Positions 1 to 11,307 of a stretch of 64,000 nt of DNA are shown piece after piece (position 1 is the stretch's first letter; the number at the start of each line of letters is the position of its first letter). A model generated the notes under the pieces. The model searched no databases, was not told the origin of the DNA, and saw only the letters and a list, made by a program, of their open reading frames with translations. The DNA comes from Whalleya microplaca. Taxonomy: Eukaryota; Ascomycota; Sordariomycetes; Xylariales; Xylariaceae. The DNA lies in contig MU385717.1 in assembly GCA_022497155.1 (NCBI GenBank), positions 310,001-374,000 of the forward strand, given 5' to 3'. A program made the position numbers and the translations under genes.

Positions 1-30
1 CGGCCGGATAGCCGTGACCTGCTGCTGCTG

Positions 31-71
31 CTGACTGACTGACTGACTGACTGACTGACTGACTGACTGAC
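31..71. repeat. (CTGA)n microsatellite after a short (CTG)n run
   Basis: About ten tandem copies of a four-base CTGA unit run from 31 to 71, preceded by a (CTG)n run at about 19-33. The block ends 39 bases before the proposed start codon of the first gene. A pyrimidine/CAG-like acceptor lies between (CCACAG at about 89-94), so the repeat may sit inside a 5' UTR intron. This is simple-sequence DNA with no coding sign. Confidence 0.9.
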
Positions 72-110
72 ATGTGTTTTGTTTGCGCCACAGGTACCCC
101 CAATTTCCCC

Positions 111-1739
111 ATGTCCCTGAGCAGGAGTCCGTCTCCTGTGCCTGGCGGAGGATGGTCCTCTCCGGGCCTCAACATCTCCAACAGCGGCCGATCCACCCCG
201 TCCAAGTCCTCCTTCTCCGGTCCGAACGGCGGTAACGTAACATGGGAGTCGGCGCGCCTCAAGAGCCAGGGCGTCACCGGTTACCCTTCGTTCTCGACAC
301 AGAACCAGGGCTTCTTCACCCGCCACATGCGTCGCATCTCGAGTAGCCTGCCTTCTTTTAACGTGAGCGCGGACTACAGGGAGAAGGAGAAGCTGGGGCG
401 GGGCCGGTGGAATATCCCCTTAGTAGGAAGGATCCGAGCTGTGGCGGCGCGTATGGGTAGGAAATGGAAAATCCGTGCCCTCATACTCGTTTTGTTTCTT
501 CTCTGCTATACTCTTTTCTATGTCACTCGTGAGTCTCCCTAAATTGTATGGCGCTTATGCCTGGGTCTCTAACCATCTTGCAGCCCTATGGTACTATTGG
601 AGAAGAACGAGCTGGTTAGGAGGCGGAGAGAAGTATGTCATCATTCTTGCGGCCAACATTGGGGGCGGCGTGATGGAATGGAAGGGCCCCCGAGAGTGGG
701 CCATCGAAAGAGACAGCGTTCGGAACAAGCGAAAGTACGTCTCAAGATGGGGCTACGAGCTCGAGATCGTCGACATGAGCACGAAAAAGCGGTACGCTCA
801 TGAATGGCGAGAGAGCTGGGAGAAGGTGGATAGTATCAGAAACAGCTTTAGGAAATATCCGAAAGCGGAATGGTGAGTTGCGAATATGCTACGAGGTTCT
901 ATCACATTACGCTGACATATTCCCAGGATCTGGTGGCTGGACCTCAATACATTCATCATGGAACCTTCTTATTCTCTCCAACATCATATATTCAACAACT
1001 TGGATAAAAACATCTACCGCGACATCAACGAGTACAACCCGCTTAATATCTCTCACCCCCTTACAGCCAACTACCTAGACCCCGTCTCGTTGAGCCCCGT
1101 AGGAGACGGGAATGTTGATTCCGTGAACCTTGTCCTTCCTCAGGACTGTTCGGGCTTTAATTTGGGCTCCTTTTTCATCAGGCGAAGTGAGTGGACCGAC
1201 CGCCTCCTGGACATATGGTGGGATCCGGTCGCATACGAGCAGAAGCACATGCAGTGGGAACATAAGGAACAGGACGCACTGGAGCAGCTGTACACGACGC
1301 AGCCCTGGATTCGAAGCCAGTCAGCTTTCATCCCGCAACGATATATCAACAGCTTCCCAACCGGAGCTTGCTCTGATAACGGCAACGACAGCCGCATACA
1401 TTATAACCAGGACGATCGCGACTTTGTTGTAAATATGGCGGGTTGCGAATGGGGTCGTGATTGTTGGGGAGAGATGTACAACTTCCGCGAGCTCAGCTAC
1501 TACCTCAACCGAAACCCCTGGGAGCGGTTCAAGGAAGACCTTGTCGCTGTTCTCTGGTTCAAGTTGACGGGACAGAAAGTAAAATGTGAGTATACTTCCC
1601 TCCTACTCAATGCCCCTTTTCATCCTTGTTTCAAAACACAAGCTACTGCGGTACCCCCATTCCGGATCTTTCAGCCCATGAAACAGGTCTCACTCAATAT
1701 CAGCCCCAAATACAACTACGAGCAAATGGCAATGGCTAA
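111..1739 (+). CDS. Golgi alpha-1,6-mannosyltransferase subunit, GMA12/MNN10 family (MNN11-like)
   Basis: This is probably a type II Golgi membrane glycosyltransferase that extends the N-glycan mannan backbone as part of a mannan polymerase complex. Four exons are proposed, with introns at 529-583, 873-926 and 1586-1674, giving 476 aa. The N-terminal ~119 residues are a Ser/Pro-rich cytosolic tail. A hydrophobic anchor follows at about residues 120-140 (LILVLFLLCYTLFYV). The lumenal domain carries the family blocks IILAANIGGGVMEWKGPREW, KKRYAHEWRESWEKVD and WWLDLNTFIMEP. The last of these is the DxD-type metal site, here DLN. I chose the ATG at 111 because MSLSRSPSPVPGGGWSSPGL resembles other fungal members; the in-frame ATG at 72 lies before a possible acceptor. 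The last intron and 21-residue C-terminus are the weakest part; without that splice the frame runs to 1806. The family call is firm, and MNN11 over MNN10 is an inference. Confidence 0.85.
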
Positions 1740-2710
1740 TTTTCGATACTGCAGTATAACCCAGTGGCATCCTAGCATCATAGATACTATGATCATGATG
1801 ATCTAGGTTGGATTTCGCCACGTTTTTGTGGAACCTTCTTCACGACAGCTCGGCCGAGTCACCTTTTGTCCCTTTGTAGCACTTCCCTCATGGCAATGCG
1901 ACTTCTGCTGCCACACATTATACCCATTTTTGCATTATAGTCAGGAGGAACACGTGACCCTGAACATTTTTTCTGGTGTCTATTACGACCACCAGCTTTA
2001 TGCCTTTTCATCCCTGACATAGATGGTTCGGGGAGATGGCCCAGTCAGCCTATTTTCGAGATGGTCCTAGGGAAGGGGGCAGGGGGGTTCCGAAGTATGA
2101 GAAAAAGATAGTAATGTTTCATTGTATTTTGTATAAGCTATGTATGTTATACCTCAGGCGCTGCCACGAACGGGTTCAATGATAATGGAGCTTCGGTCTC
2201 CTGCTTTAAACCGACTACCTATTTCCTGTACACCTCCCTTCCAACAATTCAGTTCTTACATATTGTAAATATTCACAGCATTATTTTTAGGAATAGCCAG
2301 ATCTTTTAAGGAAACAATTGTTTCTGGGCGTTACTCTGGCAATACTTGACGGCATGAAGAGGTGGCAACTAGGAAAGTAGAGCGATATACATACCATAGG
2401 ACCTAGGGTAGAACGGGTTGTAAGAGAAATAGAGGTCTGTAGCTAGTATATTGTGAGTGGCCGCATTTGCCCATTGATCGTTCATTGTTATCAATGACGT
2501 TCGATTTCCATGTCTAAGATATCAAGGCAAACTGAAGCAATCAACCGTGACTGCCTCACATGCTCGAGCTTCTGAAAATCCCTACCTTTCCACACTCAAA
2601 CTCACCACCACACATCCCTACTTGACCTCCTTCACGGTCAACAATCTTCCTACCTCTATCGCCTTCACCTTTTCACAAACTCATTTTCCTACCAACGCAA
2701 ATCAGCCAAA
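1740..2710. other. Intergenic, tandem gene pair
   Basis: This holds the 3' flank of the mannosyltransferase gene and the promoter/5' leader of the MYND gene. The last ~150 bases before 2711 are C/T-rich with many CCTAC and CACA stretches, as is usual for fungal promoters and leaders. I see no gene here. Confidence 0.6.
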
Positions 2711-3796
2711 ATGGGTTGCTGGGGCCGAGGTCTCTTCCAGTCCGACGACGACTACGACATCGCGCGCGATCTAGAAGCCATGTTCGGCTTCCCGATCTGC
2801 TTCCACGATCCAATCTCCTCCTCCCCTTCCTCCCCTTCCCCCTCCTCCTCCCCTTCCTCCTCTTCCGCCGACAAAGCCACCGCTCTCACGAAGCTCAACA
2901 CCGGCCTCCTAGCGCAAAAATTCGACAAGATCCTCTCCTCCTCCTTCGTCCCGCGGACATCCTACCACGCGCGCTCGCGCGTGGCCGTGCTCCTCGGCGC
3001 GCTGGCGATGGAGCTGGGCGCGGTGCTCGAGGAGCGCCACGTCACGGCGCTGCGCGTGCTGCGGCGCTTCCTGCCGACGCTCGAGCAGCAGCTGCAGCTC
3101 GGGGCCATGCTCGCGGGGTACCGCAACGACGGCACGCCGTGGGTAAGGGGGAGCAAGGGGTTTGAGGAAGCGCAGGCCGCGAGGAGCAGGGGGGTGGCGG
3201 AGGGGGATCTGGGGGATGAGTTTTGGTTTAGTGGGTTGGGGTGAGTTGCTGGCAAAATTAATTCTGAGACGTGAAGAGATTTGTGTGTTTGTTGGGATTT
3301 GTGAAAAGTTGCTGACATCGTGATAATGGGCAGGCACTCCGCGGATGAAAGCCCGACCTCGGATACTGTGAGCAGAAACTGCCTTAGCTGCGGCGAAGAC
3401 GCACCGAATCTTCTTCGCTGCACACGTTGCAAGATGGCGCGTTACGTGAGTAGCATCTAGAGATATTCATTACCCCTTATCTCTTAGTTCAAGCCCAGGT
3501 TTTCTCAAATACCCAGCTATTCTGCAGACTTGACATCTAGGAAGAGCAAATACTGACCGGCTGCTATATCTAGTGCAACGATACCTGTCAAGCAATTGAC
3601 TGGTCTTCCCACAAGATAGTCTGCTATGCCAGAGATGGAATTCGCTCATGCGTAAGTCACAGCATCGTCCCCACGTAGCATAGTTCGAAACTTACACCTT
3701 GAACAGCCTGTTCCTTCTACTAGTCAAAAACAGGAGGTGGAACAAGAGGGTGAAGACACTGCTTCGACCGGCAAACTTCCTGATGGTCAGGCATAA
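2711..3796 (+). CDS. MYND-type zinc-finger protein with MGC N-terminus
   Basis: This is a fungal protein of unknown role with a C-terminal MYND finger. Four exons (2711-3240, 3334-3445, 3574-3651, 3707-3796) give 269 aa, and the splice phases agree. The N-terminus MGCWGRGLFQSDDDYDIA belongs to a recognisable fungal hypothetical family. A Ser/Pro low-complexity run follows at about residues 38-55, then a predicted helical region with AxxxE/LxxL content. The finger is built across exons 2 and 3: CLSCGEDAPNLLRCTRCKMA, then CNDTCQ, then HKIVC. This fits C-x2-C-x8-C-x2-C with the later C, C, H and C ligands. MYND domains usually bind short proline-rich peptides. Gly2 and Cys3 fit N-myristoylation plus palmitoylation. 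The splice sites use GTGAGT, GTGAGT and GTAAGT donors. The partner and function are unknown. Confidence 0.85.
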
Positions 3797-4633
3797 TATC
3801 ATAATCTGAGATAGCCATTTCATCCGCCAGCAGCCGGTTTGCCGCCAGATCAGGGTTAGCTGTGAGGTCTCCTCAAGCTTATGCAAAAATGCATGAGATC
3901 CACGACAGGCACAATTAGGACGGAGGATCTCATAGAGTTCGTAGTGATTTTAGAGAAAACGCCTAACACAACGATGATTTCTACAGTCATAAGTTTTCAA
4001 TGATTGTGTAAATGAAGGCCATGATTAAATGTTTTTATCACAAATGGGTAGACGTTAGATCTTCAGCTTTAAGAGTTGAAGAAGAACTGAATATCTAGGT
4101 AGCTATAAGTGAGGTTCATTCAATGTAACACCAGATCTGTACTAGGATGGTAGGTAATACCTGGCCAGAGAGTTCAGGGCAACTTGCCTGGTTCATAGTA
4201 TCATTACAACTATTCTCCCATTAATCTAGGTTTGCTAGTCTAATCTCACATTGTTGTTTAACCCCTATTCATTCCGAGTATCCAAGAAATAAAACGATTA
4301 GGCAGTCTTACTTGCTCGTTCCACTCACTCACTTACAGTCAATGTTTAAATAATCGATGTCTAGTCTTTAACTCTACATGTAGAGCTCAAGCAACCTCTG
4401 TCGGACTGCTAAATTTGAAGTAAATAAGTTTTATGCAAAAGCTAATGCGATTAAACCGATTAAGAGAGTAAACTTTATCTATTATGTAGCAGTGTCCTAC
4501 TACTATTATCATCTAACCTACAATAACTACTTCCCCTTCTTTCATTCCGGGTTCTAATCCTAGTATGCCATCAGTAGGACTACAATTACAGTATTAGTAT
4601 ATACCAATGTCGCATTATGGATATATTATACTT
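3797..4633. other. Intergenic, AT-rich, convergent 3' ends
   Basis: This lies between the convergent 3' ends of the MYND gene and the GH3 gene. It is AT-rich with stops in all frames, and no gene, tRNA or repeat array is visible. Confidence 0.6.
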
Positions 4634-7237
4634 TCAAATGGTAAATGTCCCATTCAGCCTCAGATCCCGACTGCTCGCGCCAACAAACACCTTAAACTCG
4701 CCCTCGGGAACCCTCCAGTTCTGGGCCACGACGTCCCAGTAGCTCAAATCCCTCCTCGTCAGCGCAAAAGTGACCGTCTTGCGCTCGCCCGGCTGCAGCG
4801 GTACCTTCTCGAACCCGCGCAGCTGACGCGCGGGCGTGTCCTCGACGGGGATGCCCAGGTACAGCTGCGCGACCTCCGATCCAGCCACATTGCCGGTGTT
4901 CTCGATCACGATCGTCGCCGTGTACAGGGTGTCCCAGAGCTGGGGGTGGCCGCCGGCGACGATGGCAATATTGGGGTCGGGGAGCCCCGCGGACACCTCG
5001 CCAAAGGGGTGGAGCATGAGGTCGGAGTACGCGAAGCTCGTGTACGAGAGTCCGAAGCCGAACTCGTACCGCGGCGTGATGTCGTCCCGGTCGAAGGCCC
5101 GGTAGTCGATGAACAGCCCCTCCACGAAATCGTCCTGTGGGAACCAGCTGCTGCCCGTGCCCGTGCTATAGTTCAGCAGGTGTCCGTAGTCAGATTCCTG
5201 TCGCGCTACGGTGTAGGGGAGCCGCCCGCTTGGGTTCACGTCCCCGTATAGCACGTCCACGAGGGAGCGTCCGGTCTCCTGGCCGGGGATGCCGGCGAAG
5301 AGGATGGCGGTTACGTTAGGGTGGTCTACCCACGGGTCGACGAGCCGAATTCCTGATGAGTGTTATTAGTCGCTATCCGAAGATGGGAGAGATGCTTGAG
5401 AAGACTTTGTGACGAAAGATAGGAGTGGGAAGAAAGGTGGGGAAACAATTGAGTGAAATGACATACCTGGAGAGTGGACAACGACAATAGTATTGCTGCA
5501 GTTGGATGCAACGTTATCAACTAATTGATCACTGAAGTCATCGCTAAGGCCCACACGATCGAAGCCGCCTTCGTCAGGGTAAGCATTAATGAATACTAAG
5601 CATGCCTCGCTGTTCCAGTAAGGGGTAGGATTTATGCTGTAAAAATCCCATCGGATCACACCACCATCGTCTGCAATCCGATATTGCAAAGCTTGGAAGG
5701 GGCTGATGACATAGGGCGGCGTTGTACTGCCTGATGCACCAGCTGTGATAACAGTTCCATTGAGGGTCGTGACTTTATGGGTGCCTGTGACATCATCCTC
5801 CGGAACGAGATTAACGGGGTTGTTAGCTCCAAAAACATTATAAGCTTTCCAAGGGGATGCTGGGACCTCGGCACTATGCAAAGATGTAAGTGTAAGTGAC
5901 TACTTCTTCCGGATCATTAGGGGGAGGCCTTTCAGCAGATACCAGAGGCCTTCAACTGATCGGCTATCCAAAAGGGCAACCCCTTTCCTCGCAAAGATAG
6001 GGGTCAATGAACTCTCAAATACGTACTCATAGCCAAAAACAGAGATAAACCTTGGTTTGCGCAACGGGAGCGTCTTATTGACATTCTTCACAAGAACGGT
6101 ACCGGCCGCACCCATTTCCCTGATAAGCTTTCCATGGCCGTTTTGGACATCGACAATCTCATGCTTCTCCAAGTTGTCATATATAGCGACTTTGGGAAAG
6201 CCTTCATCTTGTCCAGCGAAGTACCAGGCGGCCAGCACTCGAGTGGCCATATCGTCCACGCGTTCTCTCGCTACACTCCCATTATTAACCGCCTCTACCA
6301 ACTTAGATCCCCAGAAGCCTTCGTCAGGCATGATCAAGTCTAAGCCGGCGTTCGCAGAAGCGATCCCAGTATGGCCGGCGCCCCAGTCACTCACCACGAA
6401 GCCCTCGAACCCGAGTTCCGTCTTGAGTACTCCGTTCAAAAGCTTGGAGTTCTGGCAGGCGTATGAGTTATTCGCGCGGTTGTACGAGCACATGACGCTA
6501 CTAGCACCGTCTCTGATAGCGCCCATAAAGGGGTAAGCGTATAGCTCATGCAGCGTGCGATCGTCGACATTAGAGCTCAGTGCCTCGCCCAGCTCGCTCG
6601 GGTTGCGACGGTAGTCTTGCTCGTTGAGCAACCAATGCTTGAGGGAGGAAATAGCACCTGCGTCTTGGATTCCCTTCGCAATACCGGCCATGCCGACGTC
6701 GGCGAGGTACGGATCATTGCCGAGACCCTCCCAGTTGCGGTTGCCGACGGCGATTCGACCGAGAGGCCCGGCCACGGGACCAAGTGCGACGTTCACGCCC
6801 TTGCCGCGGAACTCGTATCCGAGGGCTCGGCCATATTGGTAGAGCAGTGTGCGGTCGAAGGTGGCGGCCATGTGGATCCCGGCAGGGAACCCCGAGACAA
6901 ATTCTTGTCCACGGACACCGCTGGGACCATCTGCTAGGCACAGGGGCGGAACTCCGAGGCGCGGAACAGCGCCCGTGTTACCAATGCATTGACCCGGCCA
7001 GCCATTCGTGATATTGACGACCTCTTCCACCGTCATCTGGGACACGAGCTTCGTTGCACGAGAAAAGGCATTGGCCCAAGCTTGGCTGGTAGTACCATTG
7101 GCAACAGGGCATGGGTAAACAGGTGGGCTCTGGCCGTAGAACTGCGAGTCCGATTCATTCGCAGGAGGCGTGCCAGTCGTCTGGGCGGCACCAAAACCCG
7201 TGAGGGTTAGGAGCAACAAAGTGATGAGCTTCGCCAT
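4634..7237 (-). CDS. Secreted beta-glucosidase, glycoside hydrolase family 3
   Basis: This enzyme should hydrolyse terminal beta-glucosides such as cellobiose outside the cell. Three exons (7237-6027, 5873-5467, 5352-4634) give 778 aa, and both splices restore family sequence (FGY|DAEVPAS and HSP|GIRLVDPW). A signal peptide is seen at residues 1 to about 18 (hydrophobic LITLLLLTLTGFG, then AAQ). The GH3 N-terminal barrel carries LCLADGPSGVRG, the substrate/stability motif KHWLLNEQ (K200, H201) and the nucleophile Asp284 in FVVSDWGAGHTG. The C-terminal alpha/beta sandwich contains PGQETGRSLVDVLYGDVNPS. A fibronectin-III-like domain closes the protein (ERKTVTFALTRRDLSYWD ... FKVFVGASSRDLRL). 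Several NxS/T sites are present. The length is typical of the ~780-860 aa fungal enzymes. It is divergent from a GH16 glucanase across 3.1 kb, which suggests but does not show shared carbon-source control. Confidence 0.93.
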
Positions 7238-10200
7238 CTTACAGAAATCCGGTACTACAGATTGATCTAATTATGCCCTACCTTTACACTTAACCTAGGC
7301 GGTTGCCCGAGAAGAGATGCGCTTTACTTATACTCATATCTATCAGGAGATCGTACCCAGAGCAGTACCGATGGCTCGACAGTTAATGAGCTATGCTACC
7401 TAATAAGACTTACGATTCTCAGTGGGCAAGCCTATCGGATGATCACACCCGATCCTAACCTATGTTCGATGGCATCATGAGATGAATATACACCGATGAG
7501 CACCTACCTAGTTGACAGAAACCTGCGGTGTGATGGAGACTCGGCAACTAATAAGTCGTCCATGGTAGTGGAAATCTGCGGGGGAAAGCTCAGTAGACTT
7601 GTGATCCATGGCTGCCGAGCATACTCTATTGACATTCCAAGGGGACAGGCCTGCGATGACGAGGTGTAGTGGCCGGGGGTTGTCCGCTTTGGTGATTAGG
7701 TGATCCGGAATAGAGTTGGGGTTCGCTGGTTTATGCGGAGAAGTCAGTGGAGAGGTCTAGCAGTTTGTGAGGGGTTATGGCAAAGTCGGGCTTAATCCCG
7801 GCCTCTTGGCTCATGTTCGCCCTAATTACGTAAACTAGAACTTACAGAAGTTCCTTCTACACACATGTATGCCGGAACATGCGCGCCAGAAGGCCCGTTT
7901 ACCCCGTTCAGCACGTTTACCATCTCTCCGGTTCCGGAGGCATTGCGGTAGCTTATTACTAGACGACAACGGAATGTGTTGTATGTGTTGGACTGCTACA
8001 ATTGCGGTTTTTGGTAAGTGGATAGCACGTGATCTGGGGTATTTCGGGCGTCTCGGAGTTCTGTTTTTGAGTCCGGAATCTACCTGGAGTAGATAGTTCA
8101 GTTGTAATCTCTATCTCCAAACTACCAGCCACTACATATTCGTCAAAACTTTTAACGAAAGATATAAATTGTGTATTATATATCCTTTTGTATATGCGTA
8201 ATTATAGCGGGCAGTTACGTTGCTATCGTAGACTGAGTTTGGCTATCATGCTAGAGGTCTATTCGTCTATAGGTAACTTCTACACAACTGGAGAAGGTAT
8301 GGGAATTTTAAATGTTAAGGAATCGGGGATGCGCAATTATCAAACAGTTCGGGAGATCATTATGGGCTCTAGGAGTTGTACAAATTCAACTTTAGAGTCA
8401 CATTGTGGTTGATGAGCCGAGGTAGGTGGTTGGTGATGTGATATTCACGTTCCCCTTGAAGGTTGTGGGAGTCAGGGCAGCTAGGCATGGGCTATGGTAG
8501 ATACGCATCGCTCTACTATGTATACCATATGGACGAGCAGGCCGATTACTACGTCTTTCTTGAGGTTACCCACGCTTGGTTAGTAGGGAACATATAACAG
8601 ATTTTGCGAATACATGGTGCCGTGGTGCTATGTAGGTAGACAATTGCGGCTCTGTTGATGGTAAGTGGTTAAAGTTTATTCCTAGTCAAATCTTCATAAG
8701 TATGATTTGGGCTAATATATGTAGGCATGAAGCAAGTCTAAGTCTACCTGAGCTCATCATTTATGCTTAATATTGACAACTGGAGTAGCTGGACACCCTG
8801 CGAGGTCAAAACTTGGACTATCAATCCTCGCTATTAAACAGCTTACTAAGTTAGTGGCTGCCATACTAGCCAAAATCTTTAGACTATCAGACCTTCATCA
8901 ATAGTAAGGTTATATCTAGCTTTTGTCCAGAATATACATGCACTATTCTATTTCTAGCAATAGGTACACAGGTCCTTGCCAGAGTGCAGCGGGCCAAGTT
9001 GAACACTACATGTAGAATCAAGATTTTGATGCTCGACAAGATCCAACATCAGGAATAAGAACAGCAATGTAAATGGATGGCTGTTTCACGATGTTTCGAG
9101 ATGCAGCAAGGTAGCACCAATTAACGGTGCCTTACTATGCGCCTCAAGATGGCGCGTAGACGTTATTGTGGCGGGAGCCTATCGGTGGCAGGGCCCAGGG
9201 TTCCAGGCGGGGCATTGCGGGACTGAGGGGCTGGCCCATTGCTCAGATGTAGCGCTGATGTCCCCCAGTTTGGATCGACTGCATGTCATCTATTGGCTGT
9301 GGAAGTTTAATCCTGCTCATCTAGGAAACACCGGTCTCACTTTTTTCAACATCACTCAGTCACTGCACTGTCGATTCACCTTGCGCTCGCACAAACTGCC
9401 TATACATTCGTTGTCGATGTTTCGTCCCAACTCAGATCTCCCGTCAGGTAAATTGCGGCCAATGCAACGTCAAACAGCCTCCAGCCAACCATATTTGTGA
9501 TGGACATTCCACTCACATAGCCTGTTCGCCTAAGACATATCTTGCCTTTGACTAGCCCAATCTCACTGTTCCTAATGGCCCATGTTTGCGATCTGAGCAA
9601 TCTAAATCGTCTGAAGATGGTGCTCGTACTTGCGGTCCCGGGCCGCTTGCCTAACATGTAGCGCTGGGTAGGTACTGTTACGTAGGTATTACCAGGTCTC
9701 AGTCTTCGTCAACAATAAAAATTCCGTATGCTCCCTCCTCTACGTGCAAATAATATTAGACCTACCTTCTCCTTTCTTTCCAACCTTCCTGTGGAACTTG
9801 GTGTTTATATTAGGCCGTCACTGCTCCGCCATGAACACAGCTCAGGCTTAATCCTACCGCAAGTTTCCCGCGTTAGGAGACTGTCTTACTCTGGTGATTC
9901 AACTCCAACAGTCGTCACTCCTTACGCGACCCCGAGTAAATGTCTACCCAAACTTCGAGTCACGCACTACCTATGCGCAGCCAACAGGTACTCTCGTAGT
10001 TCTTTGTCTTGTGGATTCATTGTTCTATTTTGGCAACAAAACAATAGAATCACCCAGCCTTGTCATTGTCTGGCAGAAGAACAGTCACCTTCACTTTAGA
10101 ACAAGACCCTTTCAAAAAACCCCGAGATTCGTTGTCATTCATTTAAAGCCACGAAATCCACCACTTATGTTGGCAGTCCTTTCTCCTTCATAACACTACA

Positions 10201-10323
10201 TTATTCGCACGAACTTGCCAGGCGCAAACCTCGTCACATATTTTTCTTCGATCCTCGGCGCCTGTTTTCCGTAAATACGACCGACAATTTTCAGTTCTTT
10301 CAACTAAGACGTACATTTACAAA
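7238..10323. promoter_or_regulatory. Long divergent intergenic region between GH3 and GH16 genes
   Basis: Both flanking hydrolase genes are transcribed outward from this 3.1-kb region. By eye it contains cores matching XlnR-type GGCTAR sites (8710-8715 on +; 8866-8871 and 9552-9557 on -) and CreA-type SYGGRG sites (7578-7583, 9207-9212). These motifs are short and expected by chance, so this is weak evidence. Only short unconvincing reading frames are present, and the middle (about 8.1-9.1 kb) is AT-rich. I see no other gene in it. Confidence 0.4.
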
Positions 10324-11307
10324 ATGATTTTCTCAAGACATCTTCTGAGCCTCGGCGGGCTCCTATCCTTCTCCGTTGGAGCACAAGCAGCCTATTCCCT
10401 CCTGGACTCCTACGACAGCACCAATTTCTTTGAAGGCTTTGAATTCTTCAACTCGCCAGATCCGACAAATGGTTTCGTCAAGTATCATACTGCTATGGAG
10501 GCCGATACCTCGCTGCTCGCTGGATATGCCAACAACGCCATCTATCTCGCAGTCGACTCTGAAACCATGAACCCCGCGGGAGGCCGTGGATCTGTGCGGG
10601 TGAACTCGAAGAAGAGCTACACGAAGGGCCTCATTGTTGCGGATATCGCCCACCAGCCATCGGCCCAGTGCGGTTCTTGGCCTGCTTTTTGGACCGTCGG
10701 TGGTGCTAATTGGCCTTATAACGGGGAGATTGATATCATCGAGGGGGTGAACTTGGCTACAAACACCACGTATACACTACATACCGGCCCGGGTTGTTCA
10801 TTCTCTCAGGGCAACTGCAATGCTCCCGGAACCGGAACGACGGGTTGCGGCGAGTCAAGCGGCGACACCAAGACATTAGCCGACGGATTCAATGAAATCG
10901 GTGGCGGTGTCTATGCGTTGGAGTGGACTTCTCAAGCTATCAATATCTTCTTCTTTCCGAGAACTGCGAAGATCCCCGACGACATCGCTACCGGCCAACC
11001 TGACCCTACCACCTGGGGTCCTCCAGCGGCAACGTTTTCAGGATCCGGATGCAATATCGACGACCACTTCAAGGAGCATCAAATCGTCTTCGACACGACT
11101 CTTTGTGGAGATTGGGCCGGCAAGGTATTCGCGAGCGATGCTACCTGCGCGGCCAAGGCGGCGACTTGTCAAGAATACGTCGCCAAGAATCCCGCAGCAT
11201 TCAAGGACTCGTATTGGTTGATCAACTTCGTCAAGGTGTTCCAGGAGGGTGCTTCAACGAATACAACAAGGAGGGACGCGTCCGTGCCTAAGAGATTTAT
11301 CGCGTAG
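10324..11307 (+). CDS. Secreted GH16 endo-1,3(4)-beta-glucanase
   Basis: This single-exon gene encodes 327 aa. A signal peptide occupies about residues 1-22 (HLLSLGGLLSFSVGAQAAY). The GH16 beta-jelly-roll follows, with the catalytic signature GEIDIIEG: by family rule Glu135 is the nucleophile, Asp137 the assisting acid and Glu140 the acid/base. Upstream GSWPAFWTVG and downstream YTLHTGPGCSF are also typical of the fungal mixed-linkage/laminarinase subgroup. Eight or more cysteines suggest disulfides in the extracellular space. The last 15 residues (Thr/Arg-rich) are variable, and no GPI signal is visible. The likely substrate is beta-1,3 or mixed beta-1,3/1,4 glucan of plant or fungal walls; the exact specificity cannot be read from sequence. 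The start context ACAAAATG is good. It is head-to-head with the GH3 beta-glucosidase, a sensible partner for oligosaccharide breakdown. Confidence 0.92.
   Translation: MIFSRHLLSLGGLLSFSVGAQAAYSLLDSYDSTNFFEGFEFFNSPDPTNGFVKYHTAMEADTSLLAGYANNAIYLAVDSETMNPAGGRGSVRVNSKKSYTKGLIVADIAHQPSAQCGSWPAFWTVGGANWPYNGEIDIIEGVNLATNTTYTLHTGPGCSFSQGNCNAPGTGTTGCGESSGDTKTLADGFNEIGGGVYALEWTSQAINIFFFPRTAKIPDDIATGQPDPTTWGPPAATFSGSGCNIDDHFKEHQIVFDTTLCGDWAGKVFASDATCAAKAATCQEYVAKNPAAFKDSYWLINFVKVFQEGASTNTTRRDASVPKRFIA

Noticed and set aside
72..110. Upstream in-frame ATG for the first gene
   Set aside because: A likely splice acceptor lies between it and the ATG at 111, and family N-termini begin at the latter.
4607..5251. 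214-codon frame on + opposite the GH3 C-terminal domain
   Set aside because: Antisense shadow of a clear fibronectin-III-like domain; no domain of its own.
9728..10193. Overlapping frames of about 100-120 codons upstream of the GH16 gene
   Set aside because: No recognisable content; they lie in the promoter and leader region.
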